Shown: positions 47,739 through 59,556, numbered from the stretch's first letter. The stretch is 64,000 nt of DNA from Ampelocalamus luodianensis (GCA_036346255.1 CM070617.1:21813080-21877079), one strand, 5' to 3'. Numbers and translations are program-made. Notes: generated by a model not told the origin, from the sequence alone.

Positions 47739-48187
47739 AAGGGCTATAAATGCTGGAACCCAGTTGAACGAAGGTTGTTTGTGAGTATGGATGTGACATT
47801 CCGGGAGTTTGAGCCTTACTACATAAGTGGAGGTACTCTTGATCAGTATTTGGAGCTCTCTCCTATCATCGAGGGTGACAGTCGAGAGGGGGAGAACAAG
47901 GAGAGTCAATGAGAAGAAGTTATTGTGCGAACAATTCCGTGCCCAAACCTAACGGAATATGCGAGAGATGTCCTAGCCCCAAAAGAATTGAAGGTTTATC
48001 AGCGAAGACGCTTTGGGAAACAGGGGAGAAGCAGAGAGACAAGCAGTTAGCACCTGAGCCACCAACAGCAGAGCCAACAACGGAGCTTTACGAGCGGCCG
48101 GCCTTGCCACGGCTGAGCGACTTTACGAGCAGTGGTCTTGCCAATTGATCGATCTCAAATCCCTCGGATCTCTCTCCATCAAGTTCC

Positions 48188-49321
48188 TTGCCTCCCCTTG
48201 GGGCAAGTGGTAATGTTCATTCTAATCACTCTCATTTAGAATTACCACTTGCACAACGTAGGAAAACTAGAGCTAATGCAGGAAAGCCTCTAGTCCGGTA
48301 TGGCTTTGAGCATGACATTGCAAACTTCATCTCATATTCCCATATCTCACCTGCATACAAAGCATTCATTGCATCTCTTCAAACAGTGCATGTTCCAAAG
48401 GATTGGCGTGCTGCTAAGCAGGATCCTAAGTGGACGGATGCCATGAAGGAGGAACTTAGTGCACTTCAGAAGAACAAGACATGGGATCTTGTTCCACTTC
48501 CAGCGGGAAAAAAGGCAATAGGATGCAAATGGGTGTTTACAATTAAGCAAACTCCTGAAGGCAAAGTAGAAAGATACAAGGCACGATTGGTTGCAAAAGG
48601 TTATAGTCAAACATATGGGATAGACTATGATGAGACCTTTGCACCAGTGGCGAAGATGAGCACGATAAGAACGTTGATCTCATGTGCAACTAACTTTGGA
48701 TGGCCCCTACATCAGTTGGATGTGAAGAATGCTTTTCTACATGGTGATTTACAAGAGGAGGTATACATGGAGGTTCCTCCAAGCTTTGAGAACAGGCAGA
48801 CTAAGGGGAAGGTGTGTAGACTCAAGAAGTCTTTATACGGTCTAAAGCAATCTCCAAGGGCATGGTGGGATAGATTCAGGCATGCAGTCTGTAGTATGGG
48901 CTATTCTCAGTGCAATGGAGATCATATTGTGTTTTATAGGCATAGAGGATCACATATCACTATATTGGCAGTCTATGTTGATGATATTATGATTACTGGA
49001 GACGATGCCGAGGAAATCAAGTCCTTGAAGAAAAAATTGGGAGAGGCATTTGAGGTGAAAGATCTTGGACCTCTTCGATACTTTCTTGGGATTGAGATTG
49101 TCCGTTCTTCGAATGGTATAGTTCTCTCCCAGAGGAAGTATGTCCTTGATCTGCTGGTAGAAACAGGTATGCTTGGGTGTCGCCCTATTGCTTCACCTAT
49201 TGATAGGAATCACAAGCTATGTGTTGAGTCGGGAGATCCAGTTGACAAGGAAGCTTATCAAAGGCTTGTTGGCGTCTCATCTATTTATACCATACAAGAC
49301 CTGATATTTCATATGCAGTGA
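48188..49321 (+). pseudogene. Copia reverse transcriptase, open over 377 codons
   Basis: This is the longest intact piece of the element. It shows KTWDLVPLPAGKKAIGCKWV, YKARLVAKGYSQ, LHQLDVKNAFLHGDL, SLYGLKQSPRAWWDRF and the active-site block YVDDIMITG, then LRYFLGIEI. It ends where RNase H should begin, with a frameshift near 49290-49320. Confidence 0.9.
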
Positions 49322-49916
49322 GTGTGGTTAGTCGATATATGCATGATCCCAGAGCAGGACACATAGATGTTGTCTATCGAATCTGTGGTATTTGAAGAGT
49401 AGCCACAGGAAAGGCCTTTGGTTGGGAAGAATCAACATCCGAATGTGGAAGGGTATTGCGATCTTGATTAGGCGGCGGTGTGGATGACAGGAGATCTACC
49501 TCGGATATTGCATCTTTGTGGGAGGTAACCTTGTGTCATGGAGAAGCAAGAAGCGGAGGTTGTGGCTCGGTCCTGCTGCGAAGCGAGTCTGAGCAATGGC
49601 GTTGAGTGTGAGTGAAATGATATGGATGAAGGGTTATTGTCAGAGCTTGAATATGGAGGAATAATCTTTTGGTGTTGCATTGTGATAATAAATCGCAATC
49701 AACATTGCTAACAACCCGATTCGATATGATCGTACCAAGCACGTTGAGATTGATAGGTTTTTCATCAAGGAAAAGCTCGATGACAGAATATTGAAATTAG
49801 AGTATGTCAAGTCTGGTGAACAGTTAGCTGACTGTTTTACTAAATGGTTAGATCCTAGTGAGGGTGCTACAATGTGTAACAAGATGGGCATGATTGATAT
49901 CTCTGGCCCATCTTGA
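49322..49916 (+). pseudogene. Copia RNase H remnant
   Basis: Scattered over all three frames are SRYMHDPRAGH, YCD/ILD-type RNase H pieces, TKHVEIDRFFIKEKL and GEQLADCFTKWLD, the normal C-terminal order. The purine tract and the 3' LTR follow directly. Confidence 0.75.
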
Positions 49917-49923
49917 GGGGGAG

Positions 49924-50043
49924 TGTTGGAGAGTTTGTGTTAGATCTAAATAATGAGTTGTATTAGAGTTAGACTCTACTTTGAGACTATAAATAAAGGG
50001 TGTAGGATCCTACGGGATACACACAATATTCCGACAATCTACG
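49924..50043 (+). repeat. 3' LTR of the intron-10 Copia
   Basis: This is the partner of 44677-44796. Its last base is G instead of A, just before the TSD gtaca. Confidence 0.95.
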
Positions 50044-50304
50044 GTACAGATATACTGATTGTTAAGATCAATCATTAGCTGGCAGAGCTCCACAATTTGC
50101 ATCAGCAGGACTTAAGTCACTGTTGAAGATCTAACTGACAGTGACCACAGGTGTGGCAGTTACCACTGAAGAAACATTGCATCAACATAACCTTAATCAA
50201 ACAATAATATGATTGTTGGATTCACCACCGTTTTTGCTATGTTTTCTTTATTGGACCGTAATATTTGAGTATTGATTTGCATGTCATGAAACTCTTTGCT
50301 GCAG

Positions 50305-52813
50305 AGATCCATACCGTCCTCTTTGGGAGCTAACTACTGCTCCAAGGGCTGTATTAAGTCTTCATTGGTTAAAGGATGCAAGGTAATATTTTGTTCCTTC
50401 TGGAGTAAATAAATTCTACTCAGTTTCCTTCACTACACACGATTTACTCAGCTTACATCATTAGCCACTGGGTTCGGAACTTGGGTTTACCTTGTCTTCC
50501 TTGTCATTGAAACACTGCATTAATTTCAAATGCAGATCACTATCTTCATTAATGTTGAAATGTAAACCATAGTTGCAAGAAAGTTGGGAATTGATTTAAT
50601 GTTCTTATGCAACCCATGGCTCATCTGATCTGTATGTGTCTGTTGGCATGCTAAGGCAGCTGTCTTATTTGGGTATGGAACTAATTAGTTCTATTAATTC
50701 TTCTATGTTGTTTTAGTCTTTCAATTTGCACTAATTTACATGATCTTTTTAACACAAACGGTTTTATGTGCTCATGTACCTTCTATCAAGGATCACGTTT
50801 ACGGCGTATTTCCGTTGGCTGGCGGGATCCCGGTTTTCGGATGAAATTGATCGAATTCGCTTCGTCTAAAAATCAAATTTTGAATTTTGAATTGGCTAAA
50901 CTGGACGTTGTAGTTCCGGTTTTTCGTTTCCCGGATCCCCTCCGGTAGCCGGTAACCCGCCGGGATTTTAATCCCTGCCTTCTATATTTATGCAATATTT
51001 TCTCCCTTTATTGGAAAGGTTATTAATGTATTACTAGATCATTGATCCAACTTACTACAACATTGATTGTTGCTAATGGACCAAAGCTAATGTGATTAAA
51101 TAAAGCCCCATTCTTTCTGACATTTTTTTATGGAGAGAATATTCTAGAATCTTGAGGTCACCTGTATCTTTTACCCTGCAAGCACCAGGTAGCCTAGTTT
51201 TTTGTTGTGGCTATAAAGTGGTAGGATGGCACTTTCCAGGTGGAGAAACCTCCGAGAAGCATAGGCATGAAACAAATACAGGAAGGGGTCCTTTATCTGG
51301 GGCTTGCCCTAGACATTGTGAACCTGTAGGACGCACATGGCTTGTTCAGTCAGAATAAACATTGAATAATGGCTAATTTAAAACTGTTTTATCCCACATG
51401 ATAAGTTCCATTTGTGTTCATTCATGGTCACATTTACTGTGTATATGTGCAGGTTACTAGATCTTTTTTGTGCACTCGAATAATAATGTTAGCTGTTATA
51501 TTTTTTATTCTTTGTGTTCAGAGGTATTGTTATCTCATTGGAAGATGGCACATTGAAGTTCCTTAACTTATCAAGAACTGCCAATGATGTTCCAGTCACT
51601 GGAAGGCCATTCATTGGAACTAAAACTCAGGGTGTTCTACTTATCAATTGTCAGAATATTTGATCTGGAGTGTCCATGCCTCAGAAATTACAGGTGCATT
51701 TTTATAATCATGTGTAAGCATATCCTATATCCTTCCTAAGCAGTATCCAGTCTCAAATTTCCTAATAAGTCGCACTCCTGGATTGTACCCTTTTTTTAGA
51801 GAATAATTTTTGGACTTTGGAACCACAATATGGAAGGAACTGTTGTATTAAAGAAATAAACCTTTAACTTATAGTTCTGTTCTTTGTTGCATATACTAGC
51901 ATTCGAATAATTTATTATTTTACTTATATTCACCTATTGTAGGATTTCATTTTGGACACTCAATATTAAAGAAATTTAAATGGATCTCTGTATAGAACTC
52001 TGGGAGAATTAGTGGCTGCTCATGAAAATATCTATCTGTAGTTGATGCATAGTTCAACACATCAGTGGAGCCAAATATTCGTGATGATCCTTAAATTTGT
52101 AATATTTCTTTGCCGGTGTCCAGGTTATGCAGCTTATTGTGTGGCAGATGGTACTGCTGTGTGCTTCCAGGTAAACTCTATGGTCTATACCATGGGCATT
52201 ATCTATTTATGCTTGTGATTCTGAGTATCTGTAGTATGCTAAACAAATATTTAACCTGTAGCTTACTCCGAGATTCTGGAAAAAGGAACCCGGGAGGAAC
52301 CGTGTACCTTATTTCCTTTGTGGTTCATTATCAGAGGAGAGAACAGTTATTAAGATTGGTGTCACGTTGCAAAACTCTCCTTTATCAAATGTTCCTCTGG
52401 TGGCAAAAAGGGTTCAAAATCATGCCAGGATGTAGATCGAGTGCACGATATAGAAAAGGAGAAATTACCTCTCACCGACTCAGGTAAAACTTTCTCCATT
52501 TGGCTGCTATTTGTATCATTGGTTTGCTGCCTGACATGCCTGTTCAACCACCCTACAGGATACAATTGCAGATGGTCAACAAGATGGACCTGATGAAGGA
52601 CAAGAAACTGGTGCGATAGTTTTAGCTGGTCCTACAATGCAACAGAATGCTGGCATATACAACAGCAGTGATGGTAAATCCCCTCAAGACTTTGAAGCCT
52701 TCCCTCCCAAAGCTATAGCCTTGCATCGATTGAGATGGAACACGAACAAAGGTAGTGAGAGATGGTTGTGCTATGGTGGCGCTGCAGGCATTATTCGGTG
52801 TCAGAGGATCTAA
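50305..52813 (+). pseudogene. WD40 exons 11-15 and C-terminus of the AT-hook/WD40 gene
   Basis: Exons 50305-50382, 51522-51693, 52124-52170, 52262-52483 and 52572-52813 join in phase. They give WELTTAPRAVLSLHWLKDAR, GIVISLEDGTLKFLNLS, GYAAYCVADGTAVCFQ, TPRFWKKEPGRNRVPYF and the terminal WLCYGGAAGIIRCQRI before TAA. Exon 12 is 172 nt and exon 14 is 222 nt; each is one base short of the length needed for phase. The losses map near 51633 and in the aaaaaggg run near 52405-52412. Confidence 0.85.
50787..50977. mobile_element. hAT MITE in intron 11, perfect 8-bp TSD
   Basis: The ends CAAGGATCACGTTTACGG and (rc) CAGGGATTAAAATCCCGG are hAT-like. The 8-bp repeat ccttctat flanks it exactly at 50779-50786 and 50978-50985. 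It is 191 bp with no coding capacity. Confidence 0.85.
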
Positions 52814-54478
52814 AAAACAATAGCATAATCGGGAATGTTCGTCCCAAACCAGGATAATCTGGTCTCCATCTACACAATAAGCTGCGGTGGCATCTGATGT
52901 TACTTGCAGTAATATATGGTATGCTTTATCTGATTCTTTCATCTACTTTTGTCATCGTGTCCTTATTTTTATGCCTTAGCCACTCATTCTGTCTTGCAAT
53001 ATAACAGAGTTGTGTATCTTAGGAACTCCCAACGGAGATCTCTGTAGCTTACCGAACTCAGGTTGAGATAATATGAGCTCCCAGGCAAATAATAACTGTC
53101 TGGTTCTGAAAAATACCGGTGCATGCAGTCCATTTCTGGGCACCAGAGTCTGAAACAAGTGCGGGTTGGCGTTCCAACTTCTCTGGGCCTGTTATAACTG
53201 TCACTGATTTTTTTTTTGTTTCCTGTAACACATGTAGAATTGAAGATTACATGTACTATCTGTGCAATTGAAAAACTGAGCAATGTTACGCTGGTTATGT
53301 GATGAATCTGGTGAAAATTCATGTATCAATGCTCTTGATTTGAAAGCTGTACCTAGAGATGGCAATGGGGCACCATTCTCCATTCCCCGATGGAGAATTC
53401 ATCTATTAGGGGGCGGGTTTGGAACTAATTCATTCCCCACAGGGATAGTAATATGAAAAAAAAACATTCCCCATCGGGTTTGGCCGGGACGGGGCTATTC
53501 CCCTGCTCCCCATCCCCGTTCCCCGATGGACCCCCGATAATACAGTACATACTTCATAAGTTCATAGCCCAGCTCAAGTGCCCAACCATTGTTCCCCAAC
53601 CCTAAGCTGTGCATAAGCATAACCCTAGTCTCATACTCCCATTTTCTATTCATTCCCTTCCCAGCCGTCGCCCCATGAGTGTATCCATGACTTCATAGCT
53701 TGAGAAATTTCTCTTTGCTGTAGCTAAAATCTAGAAATGGCAATACCGATGACGGGGATGGGGCCCTGATAACCCGACGGGGACGGGGAATGGGGAAGAA
53801 TAGTACCCGACGACGGGGATAAGGATTTTTTTTCGTCACAGGGATGGGGATGATCCGCTACTCTCCGACGGAGAATGACCCCATTACCATCCCTCCTGTC
53901 CCCGCCATGTTGTTGCCTTGTTGCTTCATGACTACTTTGTATTTCCGAATGCTGAATGAGTCTGGGAGTTCTTTTAGGTAAACAAAATCAACAGTAATGA
54001 GTTGTGCTATACTGCTACCTCGTGGCTGTTCTGCTCAGAAACTCTGCTTCAGCTAGACACTATTGGGTTCTGTCCGATAACAAAGGTAACAGTAACGAGG
54101 TTGTGCAGTCTCGTAGCTGTTAAAGCTCACGACCTCTGAATTTCAGGTAAAGGCCTTAACGTGAACAATACTTTGCCAATGAACAATAAGCTTAAGGTTC
54201 CTCCAGTTCCGAAATAACACTTGGGTGAAGCTGACGTAACATTTTTTTTTCTTTTTGGCATAAAATTTGGCAATACTTACATTTCAATAAACTGCCAACA
54301 ATTTGAAATGATAATGTACTTATGTACAACAAAACTCTCAGAGTAGAGTCATACAATATCAAGATTTTGTGAGTCATTAACAAGAATTACTGGTTAGTGT
54401 AATATTAACAAGAACCCTGACTTGCTAACATCCTTCACGACAATGTTCTTAGTATACATATGATCAACTGGCAAGTTC
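52814..54478. other. Convergent intergenic region
   Basis: This is the 3' flank of the AT-hook/WD40 pseudogene and of the CSA gene, which meet tail-to-tail. It contains GC-rich hAT-like repeats at 53354-53895. No other gene was seen. Confidence 0.5.
53354..53895. mobile_element. hAT-like MITE sequence, GGGGATGGGG-rich
   Basis: The left end tagagatggcaatgggg pairs with the inverted right end (rc agggatggtaatgggg). A second left-end copy (tagaaatggcaatacc) at 53732 suggests two overlapping or nested elements. TSDs are not clear (ctgtacct against ctgtcccc), so boundaries are tentative. Confidence 0.45.
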
Positions 54479-57037
54479 TCATTCACTCCAATTATCCTCA
54501 TCATCTGCAAAAAACCCTTGCCGCTTGTCATCATCTTCCTGCAGACATTTAACACTGTCAACAATCAAATTTGCCTCAAAAGTTTATGCGGTATTCTCAC
54601 ACACTCCTGGTGAGAGAATAGAGCTTACTAGTCAAATCCAATAAAAAGTACATGATGCTAGCATATACTTAACAGTTAACATACCATTTCAGTAAAAGCT
54701 GGAGTTGACGGAGACCACACAAGAATTTGTCTATCATTGCTGCCAGTATAGAGTTCCTGCATTCCTAAATACTTAGCAATGGAATAGATGTTGGAAAGCT
54801 TAGCTTAATAGGGGATAGTAGACAAGGAAAACTTACTTGGTTCTGTGCACTATAGTAGCAGCAATTCACAAGTTCATAGTGCCCACGGAATGTTTGAAAT
54901 GTCGTACCAGACCATAGATTGTAAGCCTAAGCAAAAACAACGGTGCAGTGTGAAGTTGAAAATTCAGCAGTAAACCTGACAAGCTACAAAACAACAGCAC
55001 ACCTTGATACTTGCCATGCAAGGAACGAACACAAGGGATGGATCCTCAGTGAGAGCTAATTGCAGTGGCTTGCTGGTCTGCAAGCGCATAGCTTCAAAAT
55101 TGACCAAAGTATTGCGGCCTGAATCGATATCCCATAGTCTTAAACGAGAATCAGACCCTGAAGAGAGAGGATAGTCTCTTAGTAATAGATTTAAGGACAG
55201 CCTCTTAGTAACAGATTTAAGGTTGAACAATCATTAATGCATACTATTTACAGGCATAACAACAGACAAACAACACTCATAATTTCTTCAAAACAATAGA
55301 AATCAAATTCACTTAACCTGCACTAAGAAGGTACATCCCATCTGTAGTTGTTCTTAATCCCGTAACCGCACCATAATGAGCTGTTGCACGGTTTTTACTG
55401 GATGACAAACCAGGGTGTAATCTCTGTTGTGTATGTCCACGTACTGGAGTTTGACTTTTGTGGAACATTTGTGACTGCTTCTTACCATTGCCTGTCCTCT
55501 GCTGAGCTGAGTAGCTCTTTGAAGAAAGTGAAGGTCCTAAGGAGTTCATAGGATCCTGCTTAAGATGAAAAATGAGTACATTGAAGATGTCAACTAGCAT
55601 GGGAAGGCTGTATTTGCACAACATCAACCATCTTTAGGACACAACAGTCAACAACAGAAAGAAACCTTGTGTCTGTAATGACATTAATTTATCTCCTAAT
55701 GTAATGCAGATGACAGACCCACTAAACTGATCCATGCCATCTATATATGCTGAGACTAACAGGTGATATGAAGGTTGACAGTTTTGGAATTGTACAAAAA
55801 AAATAGCAGGCAGTTCTCTGTTTTAGGCTTTTAGCCCTACGACCAAATATTATGAAGAAAGAATTAAACCCACAAGATAAAAAGTAATGGGTGACGGTGA
55901 GCATACCTTCTCCGTGGTGCTTTCAAGAAAAGGAGGCCGCCTTCCTAGCTGAGACCGTGACTGATCGAGAACACGAAAGCATCCAGTTCGTCTTATGTCC
56001 CAAAAGCGTATGGCCCCATCGCAGCCACCACTCATCAAAATCCACTCACTTGAAGCAGACCACTCCAAAGACATGATACCATCTGAGATGATAGGTAAGG
56101 ATAAGAAGGTACCAGTACAAGCAAAACAGGCATATTTTCATCACTACACTAGCAGTCTAGCACAAAGAAACTAACCACGATGACCGGACAACGTGTGGGT
56201 AAAGGCTCCAGAAGCAATGTCACACAAACGGACCTGAACATCTGCGCTTCCAGTAGCGATGAGCATATGCGTTGTTGCAATTGGAGACATCACAGCGCTG
56301 TATACTTTTCCAGGCATCTTAAAATCCATGACGACCTGGGAAAAGAAAACCATGCCCGCAAAGATCAGAATATCAGGATCACGACTGAAGTGGGGACAAA
56401 AGAGAGAGATCAATAATTGACAAAGCAAAGCACATACTTGAGTCGAATTGGTATCCCACACTTTGACATATTGGTCAAAGGACGCCGTGACGAACAGCCC
56501 AGTGTCCACAGGATACCAAATGGCCGTCGAGACGGCGAACTTGTGGCCGTGCTCATGCTGCTTGTCCACAAGCAGAATGCTCCTGTGCTTGGCTATGAAC
56601 CCGGCTTCGTATTCGGTCGCATTCTGCACATCGAAGATAGCGGCCGACCCATCCGATGCCCCCGAGAGCAGGTACCGCCCCTCTGTCAAATCAACCTGAC
56701 CATATTGTCAAATTACAAACACCGACAACAGCGACTCCCACACCGCGCAACAATTCGATCTTTCCTAGACGTATTTCTCGACAGCACGCAAATCAAACTA
56801 TTCTGTGCTGCGTGCAACTGATGCGGCGGTGACGAAGTAATAGCGGCTTTTTTTGGGAGGAGCGAAAGGGACCTGGATGGAGTTGACGGCGCCGTGGTGC
56901 GGGGCGACGAACTCCTTGCGGTTGGAGAGCGTGAGCGAGACGGCGCGGCGCGCCCGGGCGAGGGCCTGGAAGCGCGGCGCGCGCAGCTCCCCGCGCTCCC
57001 TCCGCCTCACCACCTCCCACCACATCGACTCGGCCAC
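54479..57037 (-). CDS. CSA-1: CSA/ERCC8-type WD40 protein (transcription-coupled repair)
   Basis: Nine exons join on the minus strand: 56873-57037, 56438-56695, 56176-56335, 55907-56082, 55318-55555, 55003-55157, 54837-54926, 54685-54756 and 54479-54538. All have GT-AG introns and matching phase, giving 457 aa without a stop; Arabidopsis CSA proteins are about 450 aa. The start MAESMWWEVVRRRERG is the N-terminal helix seen in CSA. WD repeats follow, including LLSGASDGSAAIFDV, FVTASFDQYVKVWDTN, IRFWDIRR (DWD box at W222-D223-I224-R225) and LTGSNDRQILVW-like ELYTGSNDRQILVW. The acidic C-terminus ends DDEDNWSE. CSA is the substrate receptor of a DDB1-CUL4 ubiquitin ligase acting in the nucleus at stalled RNA polymerase II; this role is inferred from family. 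Confidence 0.95.
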
Positions 57038-57643
57038 CGCGGCGTGTCCGTTGTCTTGTCTCTGCGGCGGCGAATTCGGTGGCGGAGTGTGGGTCGGAGA
57101 GGGAAGAACGAGCCGCGCGGCGCGATCGGGGCGGTTGCTGTGCTGACCGGTGAGGAAGGAGGGCTCAGCTCGTGCGCTCCGAAGCTTCCACTGAATTCGC
57201 CGGTTATATCCTGATTTATACTCCTCTTATCTAGCCTGTTTGTAGGTTCGAGATCGGAAAAATCAATTATTTACCGCTCCAAAAAGTGTTACTCTATATT
57301 TTATCGTCATAAAGATATCTCATCTTTTGCCACTCTATTCAATAAAATAGTCAACATTTATCACTAAAACAGTATTCTATCTATTTTATTTTTTTAAAAA
57401 AAAACTAGGATTCAAGTTGTGAAAAGACCAAATGGCCCCTTCTTCCCTATTGTCTTCTCTTCTTCCTCCCCTCCCTAACTTCCTTACCCCCTTTCTTCCA
57501 TTTCCTCTCATCGTCTCCCCTAACTCTGAGCTCGTCGACCAGGGAGACCTGTTGTAGTCATTGTTGCTGGAAGAAAAATTGCAGGCTACACTCACAAATT
57601 AGAAACCCCCCCTAAAAGACCAAAATAAAACAAATATTTATAA
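57038..57643 (-). promoter_or_regulatory. CSA upstream region
   Basis: GC-rich 5' UTR or promoter lies next to the ATG (57038-57190), then AT-rich DNA. A single MULE-like terminus (ggaaaaatcaattatttaccg) occurs at 57256 with no partner found. The third MULE begins at 57644, about 600 bp upstream of the start codon. Confidence 0.4.
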
Positions 57644-59556
57644 GGGAATTGACTATTTACCACATCTTTGGTTGACACTTGATAAAATACCAGAAAGTTC
57701 GCGGTAATAGATAATATGTCATGTCTTTCATTGTCCTTTTTTTTGCCATTTTTTACTTTAAAATCAATGTCCTTTTCTTTTGCATTTATGTGCACGCGAA
57801 ATGATCTATTTGCCCCTCCGACCAGGCTAGCTATCTGGCTTGGTCGAGCCAGCCCGACCTGACCCAACCTCTCCACTCTCTCGCCCTCCTCTCCTCCACC
57901 CCGTCAGGCGCCATGTTCCGAAAACGCCAATGGCCAACGAGGTCCTCCCAACCCTACGCCTCCTGCTCCTTTCCCAACCTCTCCGCCACGCCTCCCCTCC
58001 TCGACACTCTCCTTCCCGCCTCTCTGAAACTTCCAAAGACGCTATCCTCTTCCCACCGTCCACTCCCTCCTCCTCCACTGCCCCCATCTCCCACCACAAG
58101 ATTGTCGCCCCCGCCTCACCAACACTCGCCCCGTGTGGGGCGGATGAGGCTCCTCCTCCTCCTAGAATCCATCTTGAGTTGGTGAAGGGATGGAAAGAGG
58201 CGGCGGCGGCCGGCTCGTCTTGGTGGAGGATGGTAAGGGAGGCCGGAGATAGGCTCAGGTCAAGCTCGAGCCACTCGAACGCACACAACAAGCCCGCTCG
58301 GAGGATGGTGAAGACTTGAGGCCTAAGTGCCTAGTGAGTAGTGACCTCCATCCACATCCATGGCGCACCGCCCACCTCCTCGCCGTCGCGGTGGCGCGCG
58401 TCGCGTACCTCCCGCCGCCCCACCTCCTCCTCATCGCCTCGCGCCGCGCCCCACGTTGCGCTTCTACTCGTACCTCAAGTCCATCTTCATCCCCATCACC
58501 ACCGCTCTCTCCACTCACTCCTCTCGTGGCGGCACCTCTGCTCGCCATTGCGATAGTGTGAAGAAGGCGTTCATGCGGGCACTGTGAGCATCGCTCTTAT
58601 AGCGCCTTTGAGAGCGTTAAGAGGAGCCCAACGACATCGATGAGTGGTGAAGACGGAGGCGGCGGCGTCGTCGGTGGAGGATGGTGAGGGAGGTGGGAGG
58701 GTGGTGACGTCATCCTGGTGGAGGATTTGGTAAGGGTGGCGGCATTGCGAAGGTGAAGAAGGCGTTCATGCGCGGGAAATTAGCGCTTCGATGGCGATAA
58801 GAGGAGTTCGGTTCGGGAGAGGAAGGGATGTGGGTCACACGATGTGCGTGAACTAGCTACCTGGCTCGTTTGGCTCGCGAGCCAGCTCACGAGCGGCTCG
58901 AGCTCGGCTCGAAATTCTTGCGAGCCAAAAGCTGGGCTTGGCTTGAAATTTGACGAGCCAAGCTGGCTCGCGAGCCTCAAGCTATTTTCTCAGTCCTACT
59001 TCTCCCCCAAGTCCCACGCCTTCCGCCCTTGGCACGGCCCCACACCGCGCATCCGCTCCATTTACTGCGACTTCACCGCCTACCTCTAGTTCGTCACCGC
59101 CGACCTCACAGCTGTGGTCGACGCGCTCTTGACAGATACCATCTATGAAGGTCGCCTGCACCATATCCCTCTTTCTCCTCCACCGTGGGCCGTCATCGAC
59201 GCTGCATGTCGTCGTCGCCTGCCACCTCCGCTTTGCCTCCGTGCCAGCGGGTCCCCAAATTGGGTTCCCTACACGCGGGGAACACGATGTGCATGCGTCA
59301 TCCTTGTTGCCCCAACGTCGCCGCCGGACTTGGGGAGGAGGTCGCCGTCGCCTTAGGTCGTCGTTGGATCAACCCGATCGGAGGAATAGTCATTTCACGA
59401 TGGGGTTATTCCAAAAGAAAAGCAAATCGGTTTAAAAACTCAAAAATGGCAACAAAAAAAATGGGACAACAAAAGATGTGGCATATTACCTATTATATTG
59501 TACTTTATGGTATTTTATCAAGTGTCAACTAAAAATGTGGTAAATAGTCAATTCCC
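57644..59556. mobile_element. MULE (Pack-MULE-like) upstream of CSA
   Basis: The left arm gggaattgactatttaccac..cttgataaaatacc and the right arm (ggtattttatcaag..gtggtaaatagtcaattccc) are inverted copies over about 90 bp. The interior (57830-59400) is GC-rich with several open but unrecognised frames, as in Pack-MULEs, and contains a ggctcgcgagcc-rich palindromic insert at 58855-58980. The flanks (tatttata against tattttat) are only an approximate TSD. Confidence 0.8.
58855..58985. repeat. GCTCG-rich palindromic insert inside the MULE
   Basis: Repeated ggctcgcgagcc and gagccaagctggctc words form inverted repeats over about 130 bp. This looks like a small MITE, but no TSD could be set. Confidence 0.4.

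Larger units (their letters stand above)
44677..50043 (+). mobile_element. Full-length decayed Copia element, TSD GTACA
   Basis: The 120-bp LTRs lie at 44677-44796 and 49924-50043, flanked by gtaca (44672-44676, 50044-50048). The primer-binding site TGGTATCAGAGCC follows the 5' LTR and a purine tract (gagggggag) precedes the 3' LTR. The LTRs differ at 7 of 120 positions by eye, including the final base. Order is gag, protease, integrase, RT and RNase H, so Copia. It is inserted in intron 10 in the sense orientation. Confidence 0.95.
32571..52813 (+). pseudogene. AT-hook and WD40 protein gene (TFIIIC subunit 2-like), disabled
   Basis: Fifteen exons can be joined: 32571-32694, 35456-35580, 35765-35802, 39853-39946, 40410-42392, 42466-42597, 42729-42798, 42933-42972, 43160-43232, 43311-43373, 50305-50382, 51522-51693, 52124-52170, 52262-52483 and 52572-52813. 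All junctions are GT-AG with compatible phase. The product resembles plant WD40 proteins with AT hooks (Arabidopsis At1g19485 type, related to RNA polymerase III factor GTF3C2). The N-terminus leads into GGNVWALDWCP, then a large AT-hook exon, then WD40-like blocks (TVDWSPSPHDMILAGCHDGT, TFVTAGEDGLKFWDLR, SLEDGTLKFLNL) and the C-terminus GGAAGIIRCQRI. Lesions include several frame changes in exon 5, TGA at 41469, TAG at 42960, and one-base deletions in exons 12 and 14. Introns 1, 3, 10 and 11 hold transposons. Confidence 0.85.

Noticed and set aside
57840..58587. Candidate genes upstream of CSA
   Set aside because: The ORFs are Pro/Ser-rich, overlap in several frames and lie within the third MULE. 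No domain or splice structure is seen.
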